Assembly (NCBI GenBank): GCA_001600615.1
Contig: BCKK01000002.1
Location: forward strand, 62,001-126,000
Length of the DNA stretch: 64,000 nt
Source of the DNA: Dioszegia crocea
Lineage: Eukaryota; Basidiomycota; Tremellomycetes; Tremellales; Bulleribasidiaceae
Reading direction: 5' to 3'
This document shows, piece by piece, positions 21,311-32,814 of this stretch. The notes under the pieces were generated by a model, which saw only the letters and a program-made list of their open reading frames with translations, did no database searches and was not told the DNA's origin. The position numbers and the translations under genes were made by a program. Within the stretch, counting starts at the first letter, position 1; every line of letters starts with the position of its first letter.

Positions 21311-24300
21311 ATGGCGGAGGCCTGGGCTGCGATCGAACGATTTGCGTGAGTCTCCTCGAGTTGTCTACTGGTATTAGGCTGACTTAGTCCTTCCCTTTCA
21401 TCTGCGACCATCATCATATACTCGTACTCGTTTATTTCCCGCACACGCCCACACACCCTACGCGCACGTCCCTCTTACGTTTTGCCCACACAGTGCAAGC
21501 GAGCAACAGCGCGTGTGGATACAGCAAGAGTTGGTTTTGTGTCCACCTCCAGAGGATCTAGATCCCTTCTCTTGGCTGCTCTGGCGGAGTAAGGTTGCCG
21601 AAGGCGTGAGCGAGGAAGCAGCCTGGGCTTGGGTCCAATCGACCAATAACATGCCTGTCACCGAACCGCCCATACAGAAGTATGCCGCAGATCACGAGTC
21701 CTTTAGGCAGGAAGGGGACGTAGACATGGGAGCTGGGGATCTCAAGCAGGAGGGAGCTTTCAAGATGGAGCACGACTATGGTAAGTCTAGTCTGGCTGAC
21801 GCGATCTCTATCAAGCTTTCTTTTGGGCATCCATTCTATGAACATGTTTATCTTGTTTCTCCTGCTTCTCCTTCCAACACGGGACATCGAGGCTACCTTG
21901 ACACCAAGGCTCACCCTTCTACGCTGTCGCCCCTATCCGCACCACCGCACCACAACCCAACTGCCACACGATTTGCCGCTCCTCCAAAAAGCCGAAACCC
22001 CGCCGCCTATGATTGTCATTTTGATCCCGCCACTTCAGCGGCTTCACCCTTTAACTTATTCATTCCCCCCTTCTACCCTTTTGTTCCCGTCAAGCCCGTG
22101 CGTACCTGAGCTGACTTGTTTCAGGTTTCCAATCGAATGTGGCGCCACAATCAGGAGTAGCCTATGCTTCTGGCTCTGCTTCTGGGGTAAAGAATGAGGT
22201 CAAGGAAGAGACAAAGCCACAAATGCCGGTGGATGATAAATCCTTCCAGCGCTATGTGCAGATGAATGATGTTCTGCCACTGCCAAGAGACCCTGTCCCA
22301 TACGAGGACATGGAGATGGACGAGCCCGGCGGCTCGGAAGATGCCTCTGGCTCGGACGTTTCGTTCAGTGGCGACAGCGATGACACAAAGTATGTCCATT
22401 CTATCTCGCAATCACAGAGAGCTGCAGCTGAGCGTTACAGACCAATTATCCGGCCTCAGCCAGGAGCCGTCCCCGGACAGAAGCCTTCCTCGATCAATGG
22501 GCTGAATCGCCCGGCCCACTTCGAATCCCCCGCCAACAGTCTCCCCTCCTCCCGAGGTGCTTCCCCTTCCAGCCTAATCGATCCTACTCTCCGCACCATC
22601 GCGCCCACGCCCCTCAACCCAACAGGGCCTCCGCCAAATGCGGTCGCCTCATCTTCCACCGCCGCTGACAAGACTCCGTCACGTCAGCCATCCAAATCAC
22701 GCTCTCCCACGAAAGCGACAGTCCCCCTCCCTCCTCCCGGTTTACCTGCCCCATCCGCGGCCACAACGATCACTATGTCCACTATCCGGCCTCTCATCAC
22801 TCGAGAGCGCTTGAGGGGTGAGAACGAGAGGCCCATATCCCTCTGGATGTACTTGCGCAAGCCAAAAGATGGTGGTGACCCGCCCTTCCAACCAAACCCG
22901 GAGGAGCTGCGAGAGATCATGTTGGCACTACGAGCACACGCACCCTCTTTGTACAAGAATCAGATGGCGGATCAACTCTTGAATGCCAACCAGCTCAACC
23001 GGTACATGAAGGCCATGGCGAAAGACCCGGTGAAGTGGGAAGTGGCGATAGAACCGACGATACTGGTAAGTCAAGTTCTCTTCCCAGAAGGCGGCAACTT
23101 ACATATCTTAGCTGCTATCAGAGTCTCTGATGTCCTTCGACACCCTGACTGAGACCAAAATTGGTAAATCAGTGCAAGCCGTTTCAAAGAACGCCGAGGC
23201 TCAGAGTAAGTATTGTCCCTTTTTCCTACTTCTAGCGACATATTTAGTCGGAAGGGAACATGAGCTGACATAAGCAGAGCTCTCTGCGGCACCGGAGATC
23301 AAGAAGGCGTTTGTTAGATACCAGGACTTCTGTATCAAGAAGATCATACCTCGCAGTACATCAACATCGGCTGTTGACCGTAAGTCGATCCGCACTATGA
23401 AGTGGGCCACGCTGATCTGTCAAGAAGCCAAGAAGCGAAAGCTCGAGGATCCTCCTGCTCAAGTCGGACCAGAATCTGGGCCAAGCAAGAAAGCCGCCCT
23501 TACCAATGGGAAGAAACCTACCCCCATTCCATCCACTGCTGCACCGAAGGCTGCAGTCTCAGCCGCCGGGCCCAGTAGACCGACCATAATGACCGGTGCT
23601 GGCACCGCCCCTAGCACTACTCAACTTAAATCAGCATCGTCCGCCGTCTCCCCAGCCGTCCCCGCCCCGCCTAAACGAGTTCCACTACCTGGATTTAAGA
23701 AGCGAAACCCCTCCGACGATCCCTCCGCTCCTGTGGCGGCTTCTCCAACTACACCTGTACCGGCTCCTGCCTTGACAGACCTTCTCGCACAGACCAAAGC
23801 CCGCATGAAGCTGGAGCAGGCCCAGGCCGGAAGATCCCTGGCGCAAATCAACGCCACAGCGGCTCCTGAGGCTGCTAGCTCAGTACGGAAAGGCAAAGTC
23901 AACAAAAAGGGACAAACAGTACGATGGAGCGACACAGTGCTTGGCGCTCGACCTCTTGTCGAGACTGTAATTCTCGAGCACAGCTACCGGGACTATGGAT
24001 GGACTGATGTGAGTCCTGATCTACGCCTCAGTTGGGAACGGCGGGCTGATGCTATTCAGGACATGCACGGGCAGACCATGAAGAGCATGGTCCAGGATGA
24101 GGGAGAAGCGTTACACGCCGCTGCCGCCCAAAAAGTGCAGGATGACTTGGAAGATACTCCCAAGGAGTTGATTGAGTGGTACCAACCTGAATGTAAGTGT
24201 AAAGGCATCGATACGTCACCTGTTAAGCCTTGAGCTGATCAATCAGTATACATTGATACTCCCTTGCTTCCGCCTACTCCCGAAGCCATTGCGCAAGAGG

Positions 24301-25043
24301 CTCGTGAGCGAGGCATACTCGCCGCTGCTGGCGGGGCGAGCGCGGACGAAACGACAGCCACCATTGTGGATCCTGCTCCCGGCATGACATATCCTATCCA
24401 CGAGGATGCACGCCCGATACACGAGAAAGTCAAAGGTCTGCTAGACACCCTCACTGGACCCCTCGGCCTTGGCGTCATCGCCGCCAATGCGCCACCTCTT
24501 TCACATTTACAACACCAATACGGACACCCACAATCTCAACCTCCACAAAATTTGTACACGCAAGCACCTCCCGTCTACCCTGGGCACCAACAGCAACAGC
24601 AACAACAGCCCGATTATCCAATGGCTGGTCAATATCGTGATGGGTATGCCGGCCAGAATGCGGCGTACCCCGGTCAACAAGGCTGGCAAGCGGGGCCAGG
24701 ACCGTCATCGGGACCCGGGGGATACCGGCAGGGCTACGATCAACAGCATGGTCAGGATATGGGCCGGCCGCCACCGCAGAATGGGTGGGCCGATGGGCCA
24801 CAGGGATGGGGAGGTGACGATAGGGGAAGATGGCCCCCAGCCGATAATAGCAGTGGGAATGGTCCCGGGCGAGGCAAAAGTGGGAGGCGGAACGCCAACA
24901 ATCAGAATAGAGGCAGGCACAATATTCCTTGTAACTTCTTCGCTCAGGGCCAGTGAGTGAGATTCAATTTACACTTGGTCATGGGAAGAAGCTGACATTG
25001 TGATAGCTGCTCCAAGGGCTCAAAGTGCGACTTCCGACATTGA
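21311..25043 (+). CDS. PNUTS-like PP1 regulator (TFIIS-N-like region, TVRW motif, CCCH zinc finger)
   Basis: Introns: 21346-21493, 21781-22124, 23066-23123, 23206-23277, 23380-23424, 24009-24059, 24193-24246, 24953-25006. The N-terminus is MAEAWAAIERFA. A disordered region follows, then a helical domain (PEELREIMLALRAHAPSLYK, LMSFDTLTETKIGKSVQAVS, KKAFVRYQDFCIKKIIP) that resembles the LW/TFIIS N-terminal domain. Further on is KKGQTVRWSDTVLGARPLVE, a TVRW form of the RVxF/W PP1-docking motif. A Gln/Gly/Pro-rich region then leads to IPCNFFAQGHCSKGSKCDFR-His at the end, a C-x7-C-x5-C-x3-H finger. This order is that of animal PNUTS (PPP1R10), which recruits PP1 to RNA polymerase II termination. 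In S. pombe, Ppn1 plays the equivalent part in the cleavage and polyadenylation factor. The role is inferred from architecture. Confidence 0.75.
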
Positions 25044-25307
25044 GCGATTGATCTCGCGGATGAAGGAGGCGGCAGGTTTTAGTTTCGCACAGACAACCGA
25101 TAGCACCACACTTAGCATTTCATACTGTAGCATAGCCATTGTATTGCATCTTCCAATCATTCTTTTGTGGCTGCCACGCGGTGGATATCCCGGAGTCATG
25201 ATGTGAAGTCAGAGGTGACGGTGATGCCTTTCCTTGGATAGCTGAAAGACGTAAAGACTCCTATGTATTCTATTATACCGTATGTTATCCTGCACCGCTC
25301 AGGCAGT

Positions 25308-26203
25308 TTACACCAATCGTCCTGCCAACGTCCCCTCCGCTTGCCTCTTCGCCCTGACCTTGACAGCCGCCCCGCCCGTGAAGCTCTCCTCGCTCAGGTT
25401 CTCCGCTGCAGCACTAATAATCCCCGGCCCGGTCGTACCGCCAGCTAATATCCCCTCGTGATACTCCTCTCGCTGCTTCTTGTTCACTTCCATTGCCCTC
25501 TGCACCTCATGCGTCTTCTCCACCACCTTATTCTTAGCGATATGCGCCAGGTCCACCGAGTCCTCACCCGCCTCCTTGACTGCACGCTGTAATGTCCTGC
25601 CTGCATCTTCCGCCGCAGCCGCCGTGGTCTCCCTCGCGGTGTTCACGGCCGATTTAACCCTTTCGAATAGATTTTCCGATACCTCCTCGGTCTTGTGGCC
25701 GATATCGCCCGCTTCGCGCTGAAGATCCCGGACGATTCGTCGTCCACCCTCTTCCACGCTCCGCCCGGCGTTCTCCAGCGCTGGTTTGGCTTCCTCCACT
25801 TCTCCGCTGATCTTTCTTACGACACCTTTGCCGCCCTCTGATAATCCCGCGGCGACACTAGACCAGTCGGTCGAACGGACTGAATCCACCCCGCGCTCAA
25901 TGGTTTGGTTCCACTTTGACCGGAGAAGGTCGGAGAAGCGGGGCTCGTAGGGGTTTCGGGAAGGGCCGATTTGTGAGACGGGAGCGGAAGGAGTTTGGGG
26001 ATCGAGAGAGGAGTTCATCAGGAAGGTAGTACGGTCGAGCCTGGATAGATCAGCATATAGCCGATTTACAAGTAGGATGGGCCAGATGGAACTCACTCTG
26101 CCTGGAGAGCTGTGGTGTCCTGGGAGAGGTGCGCAGACATTGTGTAGTACACGGCGGCAGCAGCGAGCACACCGGATCCCGTTCCGAGGATGAAGCTGGC
26201 CAT
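25308..26203 (-). CDS. MICOS complex subunit Mic12-like protein
   Basis: Two exons (26097-26203, 25308-26040) give 279 aa. The N-terminus MASFILGTGSGVLAAAAVYY is one membrane helix with Gly repeats and no cleavable presequence, followed by TMSAHLSQDTTALQAEL. This matches the short anchor of fungal Mic12/Aim5 proteins of the inner mitochondrial membrane. The rest is a long amphipathic, apolipoprotein-like helix region with many Lys/Glu/Ala (VKSAVNTARETTAAAAEDAG, ENAGRSVEEGGRRIVRDLQ). It ends EGTLAGRLV. MICOS builds crista junctions. The intron is 56 nt with a GCTGAT branch. Assignment rests on the anchor and the helix type, so it is moderate. Confidence 0.6.
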
Positions 26204-26352
26204 TTTGCTAGAGGCTTTTGAAGTGTGCAATCTGAGAAAGGTATTGTATGAATTCTGGTCATCTGAACAGGTGGGAGCCGGATTTGGTCGTCATAGGACA
26301 GATGCATGACGTGGAAAATCTACAACGGGTATCACCGCCACCCTCCCTACAT

Positions 26353-26745
26353 CTACAACTTGCTGTAGTCCTCTTGCATCTTAGACAGCTTGGTCTGCAC
26401 CTTCTCCAGCTCCCGCACAAGACTGCCGAGAGTAGTGTTGATGTGAAGGATATGGGTGGTGATGTTGAAGGCTGGGTCTTGGATGTCCGCGCGACCCTGT
26501 CTCTCCCAAGTTCCGCTTCGTGGGATCGCGAACACGAGGATGATGAATGCGATGGCGATAGGTATGTAGAAGCGCATCCATCCGTTCACTGCTACTTGGA
26601 TATGACCCTGCGTTATTCTGGAAGAGTCAGCCAGAGCCGACGTTCGAGAGGTCGTCGCCACCCACCGGATGAGCAACAACTCTTCTGCGGGGCCTCTGAG
26701 GACCTCTTTCCTTCGATCATCCTTGTCTTTCTCGAGTATACCCAT
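26353..26745 (-). CDS. Small single-pass membrane protein, unknown
   Basis: Exons 26666-26745 and 26353-26617 (48-nt intron) give 114 aa. The N-terminal 30 residues are charged (MGILEKDKDDRRKEVL). One membrane helix, FYIPIAIAFIILVFAIP, follows. Then comes an ITTHILHINTTLGSLVRELE segment and a coiled-coil end (KVQTKLSKMQEDYSKL). The intron is supported because it joins LLLIR to ITQGHIQ in frame with a CTGAC branch and a CAG acceptor. No family is recognised. Tail-anchored SNARE-like topology is unlikely because the helix is central. Confidence 0.6.
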   Translation of the reverse strand: MGILEKDKDDRRKEVLRGPAEELLLIRWVATTSRTSALADSSRITQGHIQVAVNGWMRFYIPIAIAFIILVFAIPRSGTWERQGRADIQDPAFNITTHILHINTTLGSLVRELEKVQTKLSKMQEDYSKL

Positions 26746-27104
26746 GACTGGCTGATAGGGTCTTGGTATGTAACAGACGTTGGGAACGTAGATGACTCTA
26801 ACACATGACTCGTCTCTCACGCGGGAGCCTCTACGTACAAGTTCGCGCGCGCAGAGATCTATTCTTAGAACGATATCTAGTACGGCCAGCTGAATTGGCA
26901 GGCTACAGTGCGTGTCACTTACTCATAGCTATCGCTATGTTATACAGTGCCTTGCATCAAGTGTACAATTTGGCCTATTTCTTCTTGATATGGGATTGAG
27001 GAATGTAAACTTCTTCTTAATCTACACCTTGATTTCGTCGACTACTTTACATTTCTCCCCGCTCATCCGCCATACACGTCCAGCTTCCACCACATTGCGC
27101 CCTC
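26746..27104. other. Intergenic, no gene seen
   Basis: AT-richer than its surroundings, with short ORFs only. It contains the 3' flank of the kinase gene ending at 27105 and the promoter of the small membrane protein. Confidence 0.4.
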
Positions 27105-30100
27105 CTAGTCCTTGCGCCGAAGCATCTTTGCCAAACTCTGAATTTGACCCTTGATCTTGGGCTTGTTCGGCCCATCACCGCCCGCGTCCACCTTTCCGTT
27201 CGAGTTGGCCTTGACCGTCCGGCTGCTGTCGTGCGATGGATTGCTCTGCATTGATACTGCGCCGTGGTACGTTGACGTAGCCATTCCGTTGGACATGGAA
27301 TGGGGCGATCGAGAGTGTCTGAGAGTCTCGAGGGAGATCGAGTCAGGGGCGGTGGAGAGGGATACTAGAGGGGGACGGTCAGAGGATTTGGAGTTGAAGA
27401 ATCCGGTGACGCGATGATGCTGATGAGTGGGTTCTGGAGTGATTCCAGGTCGACTGGCAGATAGTGCTGAGCCACCGGGTGGTCGAACGGAGGGGAAGGC
27501 GGAAGAGATTGGTTGAGGAGGAGGGTGATGGATCGCCTTAATAGGTACCGAAGCGATGGGAGGTTGCGCTTGATAGAGTGGAGGAGGACGCGGGCCGGTG
27601 GGAGGGACTGGGCCCTTTCCGAACGTCCCCATCGACATCCCCTGGAAGCTGCCTGTGATGGCTGCAGCAGCCGCAGCGGCTTTACGAGCCCTATCCAAAC
27701 TCTCATCCCGCTTGGCCTCTTTCCTCCTCTCCCTTCTCCCCCTTTGTTCACCCGCTTCTGCCTCCTCTTCCTCATGCGTAGGCAACTTAACAGGCCGCCT
27801 CCGCCAGTCCTCCTCCTCCGCGCCGGACATGCTCGAAGTGGCAGATACCTCCGAGATTTGCCCAAAGCTCGAGTACGCTGATGATGCGCCCGTACCAGTA
27901 GAAGCCGTCCCGTTGAATTTGAAAGGCGACCTCTTGGAATCTGGGTGACCTTGCATCTTTGCAGGTGCAGACCAGTTCCCGCCAGATCCTGCGTCCCGCT
28001 CTGCGACACGTCGAGCAAGAGCAGCGAGTTCGGGATTCCCAGACGAGTCCGACGTCTTCATGAGGTTCTTCCAGCGGCTCTTCTTCGCCTGGGCAATCTG
28101 GGCAGGGCTGGTACCGAGCGGAGGGAAGTCTTCGACGCGATCGAAATCGAGATCTTCCCTCTTGGGACCCTTGGACAGATCTCGGGCGAGCGACTGGGAT
28201 GCAGCTGCAAGTTCGGCGAGAAGGGCATCGCGCTCTTCCTTCGTTGATGGATTGTCTCCCGCAGCTGCTGCCGCTATAGCCGCCTGGGCCGCCTTGCCCT
28301 TCCGCACTCCCCTCTTCCGCCTCTTATTGGTAGACACCGAGCGAGAGTCCGACTCTCCATCCCCGCCAACCATATCCTCGCCGCGCTCAGACGGTTCAGG
28401 GGAGTATAGGGTATTGCTACCTTCGGGAGTTGGCTGGTCGTACGATGCATCCGTAGTGGCCGAGGTGACATCGTCGTTGTAGAGCTCGGGAGTAGGGAAG
28501 TCCTCGTTGTCATCGGTGAAATTGTCGGCGAGATTCACTATCGGTCGAATGGCAGTCAACGTTGGGGTATTTGATGACGCCGTACTGCTGGCGTTGTCTA
28601 CAGCAGTCGGTGTGGCGATGGTCATCGCGGCAATTGGCGCCGTACTGGTCAAAGCTGACGCCGAAACCTTCCGCTCCTGTCCTCCGACACCACCAATAGG
28701 ACTCTTGACGAACATCCCCGGTGTCGCCACTGCCGCACCAGGCCCGCTCGCCTCCCACTGCCGCAATTTCTCCATCTCCTTTCTCTCCCTTCGCTCCGTC
28801 TTGATGTGCAATAACGCCCGTTTCCCACTGATCATCTCCGGCAGGGTCTTAATCCACTTGCCAAATTGTCCCGCCGTCACCCTGTTCTCCACGTCAACAC
28901 ATAGTACGTGCTCGGCGAGATAAGTGGCGACGTCACGGCCGATACCGGTGAACTTGGAAAGCAGGAAACCGGTAGGGTCGTGTAGGAAGTTATCGAAATT
29001 GGGGTCACCCTCAGTTGGGTCTTTCCAGGGGTTTCGATGGAACAGCATGTTGATGAGGACAATACCTAGTGACCATACATCGGCCAGTGCGGGCATGTAT
29101 GTTGGGCCGAGGTTGTTGCGACATTCTGTGGGGTCAGCTTTGGATCCCAGAAGTAGATGGGGATGGCTGTACTGACCATATGACATGTAAGGTTTGCTTC
29201 CACACTCCACATCCCCACTGTCCTCTTCTGTAGTCGCCAGACCAAAGTCTGTCAACTTTACCACCACCTTGCGCTTGGCCTGGGGCCCGAATCCGCCTTC
29301 GTCCTCTTGTCCCTCTGCGACCACTTCCAATTCCACAGAGTCACAGCAGATGAAGTTCTCTGGTTTGATATCGCGGTGAGCCACGCCGGCCTCATGGCAG
29401 ATGGAAACTGCCTCGCACATCTGGGAGAACATCGAGGCAATCAAGCGAAGTCGACGAGTGGAAAGTAGGGTGTTTGCTGCGAACGCTGATAGGAGTGAAG
29501 GGGTTGGCGGAGTCTGAGCGGCAAATGATGAGGAGTGTGAATGGTGACCGTTGTGGTGTGAGAACAAGAGTGAGGCGGGGGATTGACCAGAGAGGAAGGG
29601 CGAGCTGTTTTGACTGCCTGGGATAGCCATGGACATGTGGCTCAGACCGCCAAATAGCTGACTCGAGGAGAATGGGATGGAGGAGGATGAGAATTTGGAT
29701 GAGGATGAAGGGTGGTTCGAGCTCTCTTCCGCGAGACGAGCGTATGCTGGTGGTGGGGAAGCATCGCGGGCTTTCTCAAGCCAGTAAAAGAGGTCCTCGC
29801 CCGGACAAAGCTCGAGCATGAGGAAGAGGTATCGCTTGGTTTGTAACGTCTGATGGAGAGTGACAATGTTGTGGTGGATCGGAAGGGAGAGATGGATCGT
29901 GGCTTCGAATAGCTGAGTTTCAATTTGTTCGTCCGTAAGATCTTGTTTGGATAGGCATTTGAGCGCTGAAGATCAGCGTTGTGAATTAGACTGCTCAAAT
30001 TAGACATACCATATTCTCTCTTGCGCTCGCCCCGCTCCCTTACAAGATAGACCACCGCGTAACTTCCGCTACCCAGCGGCCTCACTACCTCGTATACCTT

Positions 30101-30949
30101 CTTGCCTTCATCCTCGACCACTCCAGTGGGACGACGTTTCTGCCCAACTCCACTCCCATCTCGCCTCAGAGGCAAGATCCCGTGCCCATCTGCACCCTTG
30201 CCTACAGCCGGCTCAATCTTCTCGCCCTGAAAATCCAGACCCTCTCCGAATAGCATCCCAGAACGCATAATATCCTTCGCTGGTCTCTCACCCGAATCAT
30301 TCGTCACGCCTCCCCATGATCTGTCATAGTCATCATACCCTTCATCTTCGATCGCAGAATCGTCCTCATCCATATCGCCCAGCAGGATCCCTCCAGCGGG
30401 CTGCCACTCGTCCAGCTCATGGACCGGCTGATCCCCCATCTGCACCATAACATCATCGTCGTTCCGCGGAGTGAGATTGGAAGATCGGCTAGGGGTGAGA
30501 GTGCCGCTGCCATGCAGACCCGCATGACTGCCTCGGGGAGTGCGCGAGCGACTGCGGGTGCTCAAGGAGATGGAAACGATGGCGGCCGAGTTCCGTCGAG
30601 AGCGTGGTGGGAGTTCTACACCGGGAGCGCGGGGTGAGGACAGGGAGGGTCGTGGTGACATTTCAGGGAAGACATACTGATGAGGCTGTTGGCCGCCGTT
30701 GACCTGTTCGACAGGTGTCGAGAGTTGCGGACTGAGCAGAGCATGTCTCACTGAAGTATTGATTTGGGGGAGTCGGTTTGCGGTGGCCGCAGCATTATCC
30801 ACGCTGGGGAATACAGTCTGGGGGATAGTAGGCGTGAACCCTAGACTGATACGCTGGGGTCGAGGGGATGAGGGACCACTTGGACCGCCCGCGTTACCGT
30901 TGGTGTTGAAGTACGGTCGCCGAGGAGAGGGAAGTGGGGATTCCGACAT
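27105..30949 (-). CDS. KSP1: Ser/Thr protein kinase, KSP1/RAN1-like
   Basis: Exons 30010-30949, 29177-29965 and 27105-29125 give 1,249 aa. About 290 disordered residues precede the kinase domain: RPLGSGSYAVVYLV (glycine loop), YALKCLSK (Lys of subdomain II), GVAHRDIKPENFICC (catalytic loop), KLTDFGLAT (DFG), CGSKPYMSYECR in place of a usual APE segment, and DVWSLGIVLINMLFHRNPW. Two low-complexity inserts lie in the kinase domain. The C-terminal 600 residues are disordered, with basic patches and a final KIKGQIQSLAKMLRRKD. This layout and the active-site wording fit fungal Ksp1/Ran1-type kinases; Ksp1 in yeast is a TORC1-linked regulator of autophagy and filamentous growth. A 5'-UTR intron is predicted upstream. 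Confidence 0.85.
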
Positions 30950-32814
30950 GACGGGAGATCAATTCCCTCTTGTCGGTAATTGTAGGCGAGGCAGGACGGG
31001 GAAGGGGAGAGGAGGGGAGGAGGAGAAGAGGGGCGAGCGAAGGACACGAATGTTCCTTCGCTGCCAACCGGAGAGAACCGCGAATGGGTTTGGGGGTGAA
31101 GGGCGAAATGGTCACGTTTGTAAAGGGGTATATCGATTTGGCAAGTGATTATGGTACCAGCCCAGCCAACAGATCGAGACGGAAAATCTGTACGATTAGC
31201 TATCGCAAGAGGTTACTGAAGACTTGCACTCACGGTCACCCGATAAAGCTAGGTTGGCGGACGGCCAGCAGGCAAGATGTGATTCTGAGCCTCTGCTCTA
31301 AACCCCTAAACGCTCCGGAGCAGGGTTTCGCTCACTCTCCTTCGGCGGGTATCCCGCTCCTTTGATACAATGTTGCACGTCGCGGATGGAGCCGGGTGGA
31401 ATGTTCCGTGGGCTGAGGCAAGATCTGCGGGGGGTAGGTCCTTTGATGATGATGGCGTATCTGGGGAAAGCGAGGGGTGAGGTGATACTGTTTGAGCCGA
31501 GTTGAAGGGGTATAAGCGGTACGAGCGGGGGGAGGTATACAAAGTGTCGCAGTAGATGTAGGAGCCGGCCAGCAGCAGTGCAAGATAGATGGCAGGAGTA
31601 TAGATGAGTGTAGATAGATGATGCCGATAGATTAGGTTGTTTGTCGACCGAGCTCGGATAGTTGATAACCCCAGAACTTGCTAGTGCCAAAAGCCTCCAC
31701 GTTGCGCTAAATTATGACAAGTGGGATAGATGCCTTTTGTACTGCCAGCAACAAGTGACAGGTCTAGTAACGATGATGAGAGGGTGCAGGGCGAGCGTTT
31801 GTGCCTGTGTGCAGGTGAGGACAGGCGGGCGAAACGGGGTGTCTCTATCTCGGACTTGGGCGGGTCGGAGTTGTTTCGAGTCGGGTCCGAAATTACCGGT
31901 CGTGCCAGTATGCGCAGGGTGTAGCGGATCGCTTGCGCGGCGTCTACCCAATGCACAGTGGATGATGAGGTGTCGATGGAGGAGGATGGGGGTTTGAGAT
32001 AGGAGTGAGGGGTGTTACGAAAAGGAGACGCGGGGATGATGGAAGCCTGAACTATAACTCTGTGGGGTTGGGATCATGTGCACCTTTGCCCCCGGGCCGG
32101 TATTTAGGCGTTGCTGGATGATTGAAAAGCAGGTATTCACAATCCGAAACAGCCGCAGGGCGAGTCAAAGGGCCAAGGGCTAGGGGCGATAAGGCGGTCG
32201 TGAGGGGATGGATGGGGACTGTGAACGAGGCTGTACAAGCTGGGTCGGACCCTAATCAGATTACGCATCTGGATCTGGCTCGACTCGCCGGCGGCCTCAT
32301 CCAATTGCCACCATTTGGAATCTTCCGTCACGATGCACGACCATCTTCACTTGCTTCACGTCTTCGGGCTCCGGCCCAGCCTATGTACTCGGAAGTTCGA
32401 TGGACATGCATCCAACTGCATGACACAGCACAGCATGCTGCGAACCGACCCGACCGGCCGAAAGAGCATACTCGTATAACCCCACGTGCTGGTGGCTTTC
32501 ACCCTCGTGATCATAAGCCAAGGCACGCCAGGCACCATGTGGATCTTGTCTGCTCTTGGGGCAATCTTGGGGTGACAAAGCTAAGACCAGGGGAGAGTCT
32601 TGGAAGGTCCACTCAATAGGCACGCAACTGACGCCCAATTACCCTCGCATCAACTTTGAATAGAGTGCAACTGATATCTGACCTCTGGTATCGCGACAAG
32701 TTGTGGATTACATCTGATTCATTCTTCTTTCATATCATTAAGGGTATCTAATCTGTCTGAGAATGAGGCTACAATACTGAGAGTTACACTAGATCAATAA
32801 CTGGAAACGAATCC
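30950..32814. other. Long intergenic stretch (1.9 kb), likely long 5' leader of the kinase gene
   Basis: ORFs of 60-165 codons occur on both strands without domains or splice support. On the minus strand, 31188-31233 has a full intron signature, listed separately, which implies the kinase transcript begins upstream of 31233. I see nothing I can support from about 31700 to 32814. Confidence 0.4.
31188..31233 (-). other. Predicted 5'-UTR intron of the KSP1-like gene
   Basis: 46 nt with donor GTGAGT, branch-like GCTAAT and acceptor TACAG, lying 239 nt upstream of the start codon. The size and motifs equal those of the coding introns in this window. No ORF is joined by it. Confidence 0.45.

Noticed and set aside
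24590..24612. CAACAG repeat as a regulatory microsatellite
   Set aside because: It is in frame and encodes a short poly-Gln run in the PNUTS-like protein; ordinary low complexity.
32122..32619. 165-codon plus-strand ORF in the long intergenic region
   Set aside because: No domain, no splice pattern, odd codon use and no homologous look.
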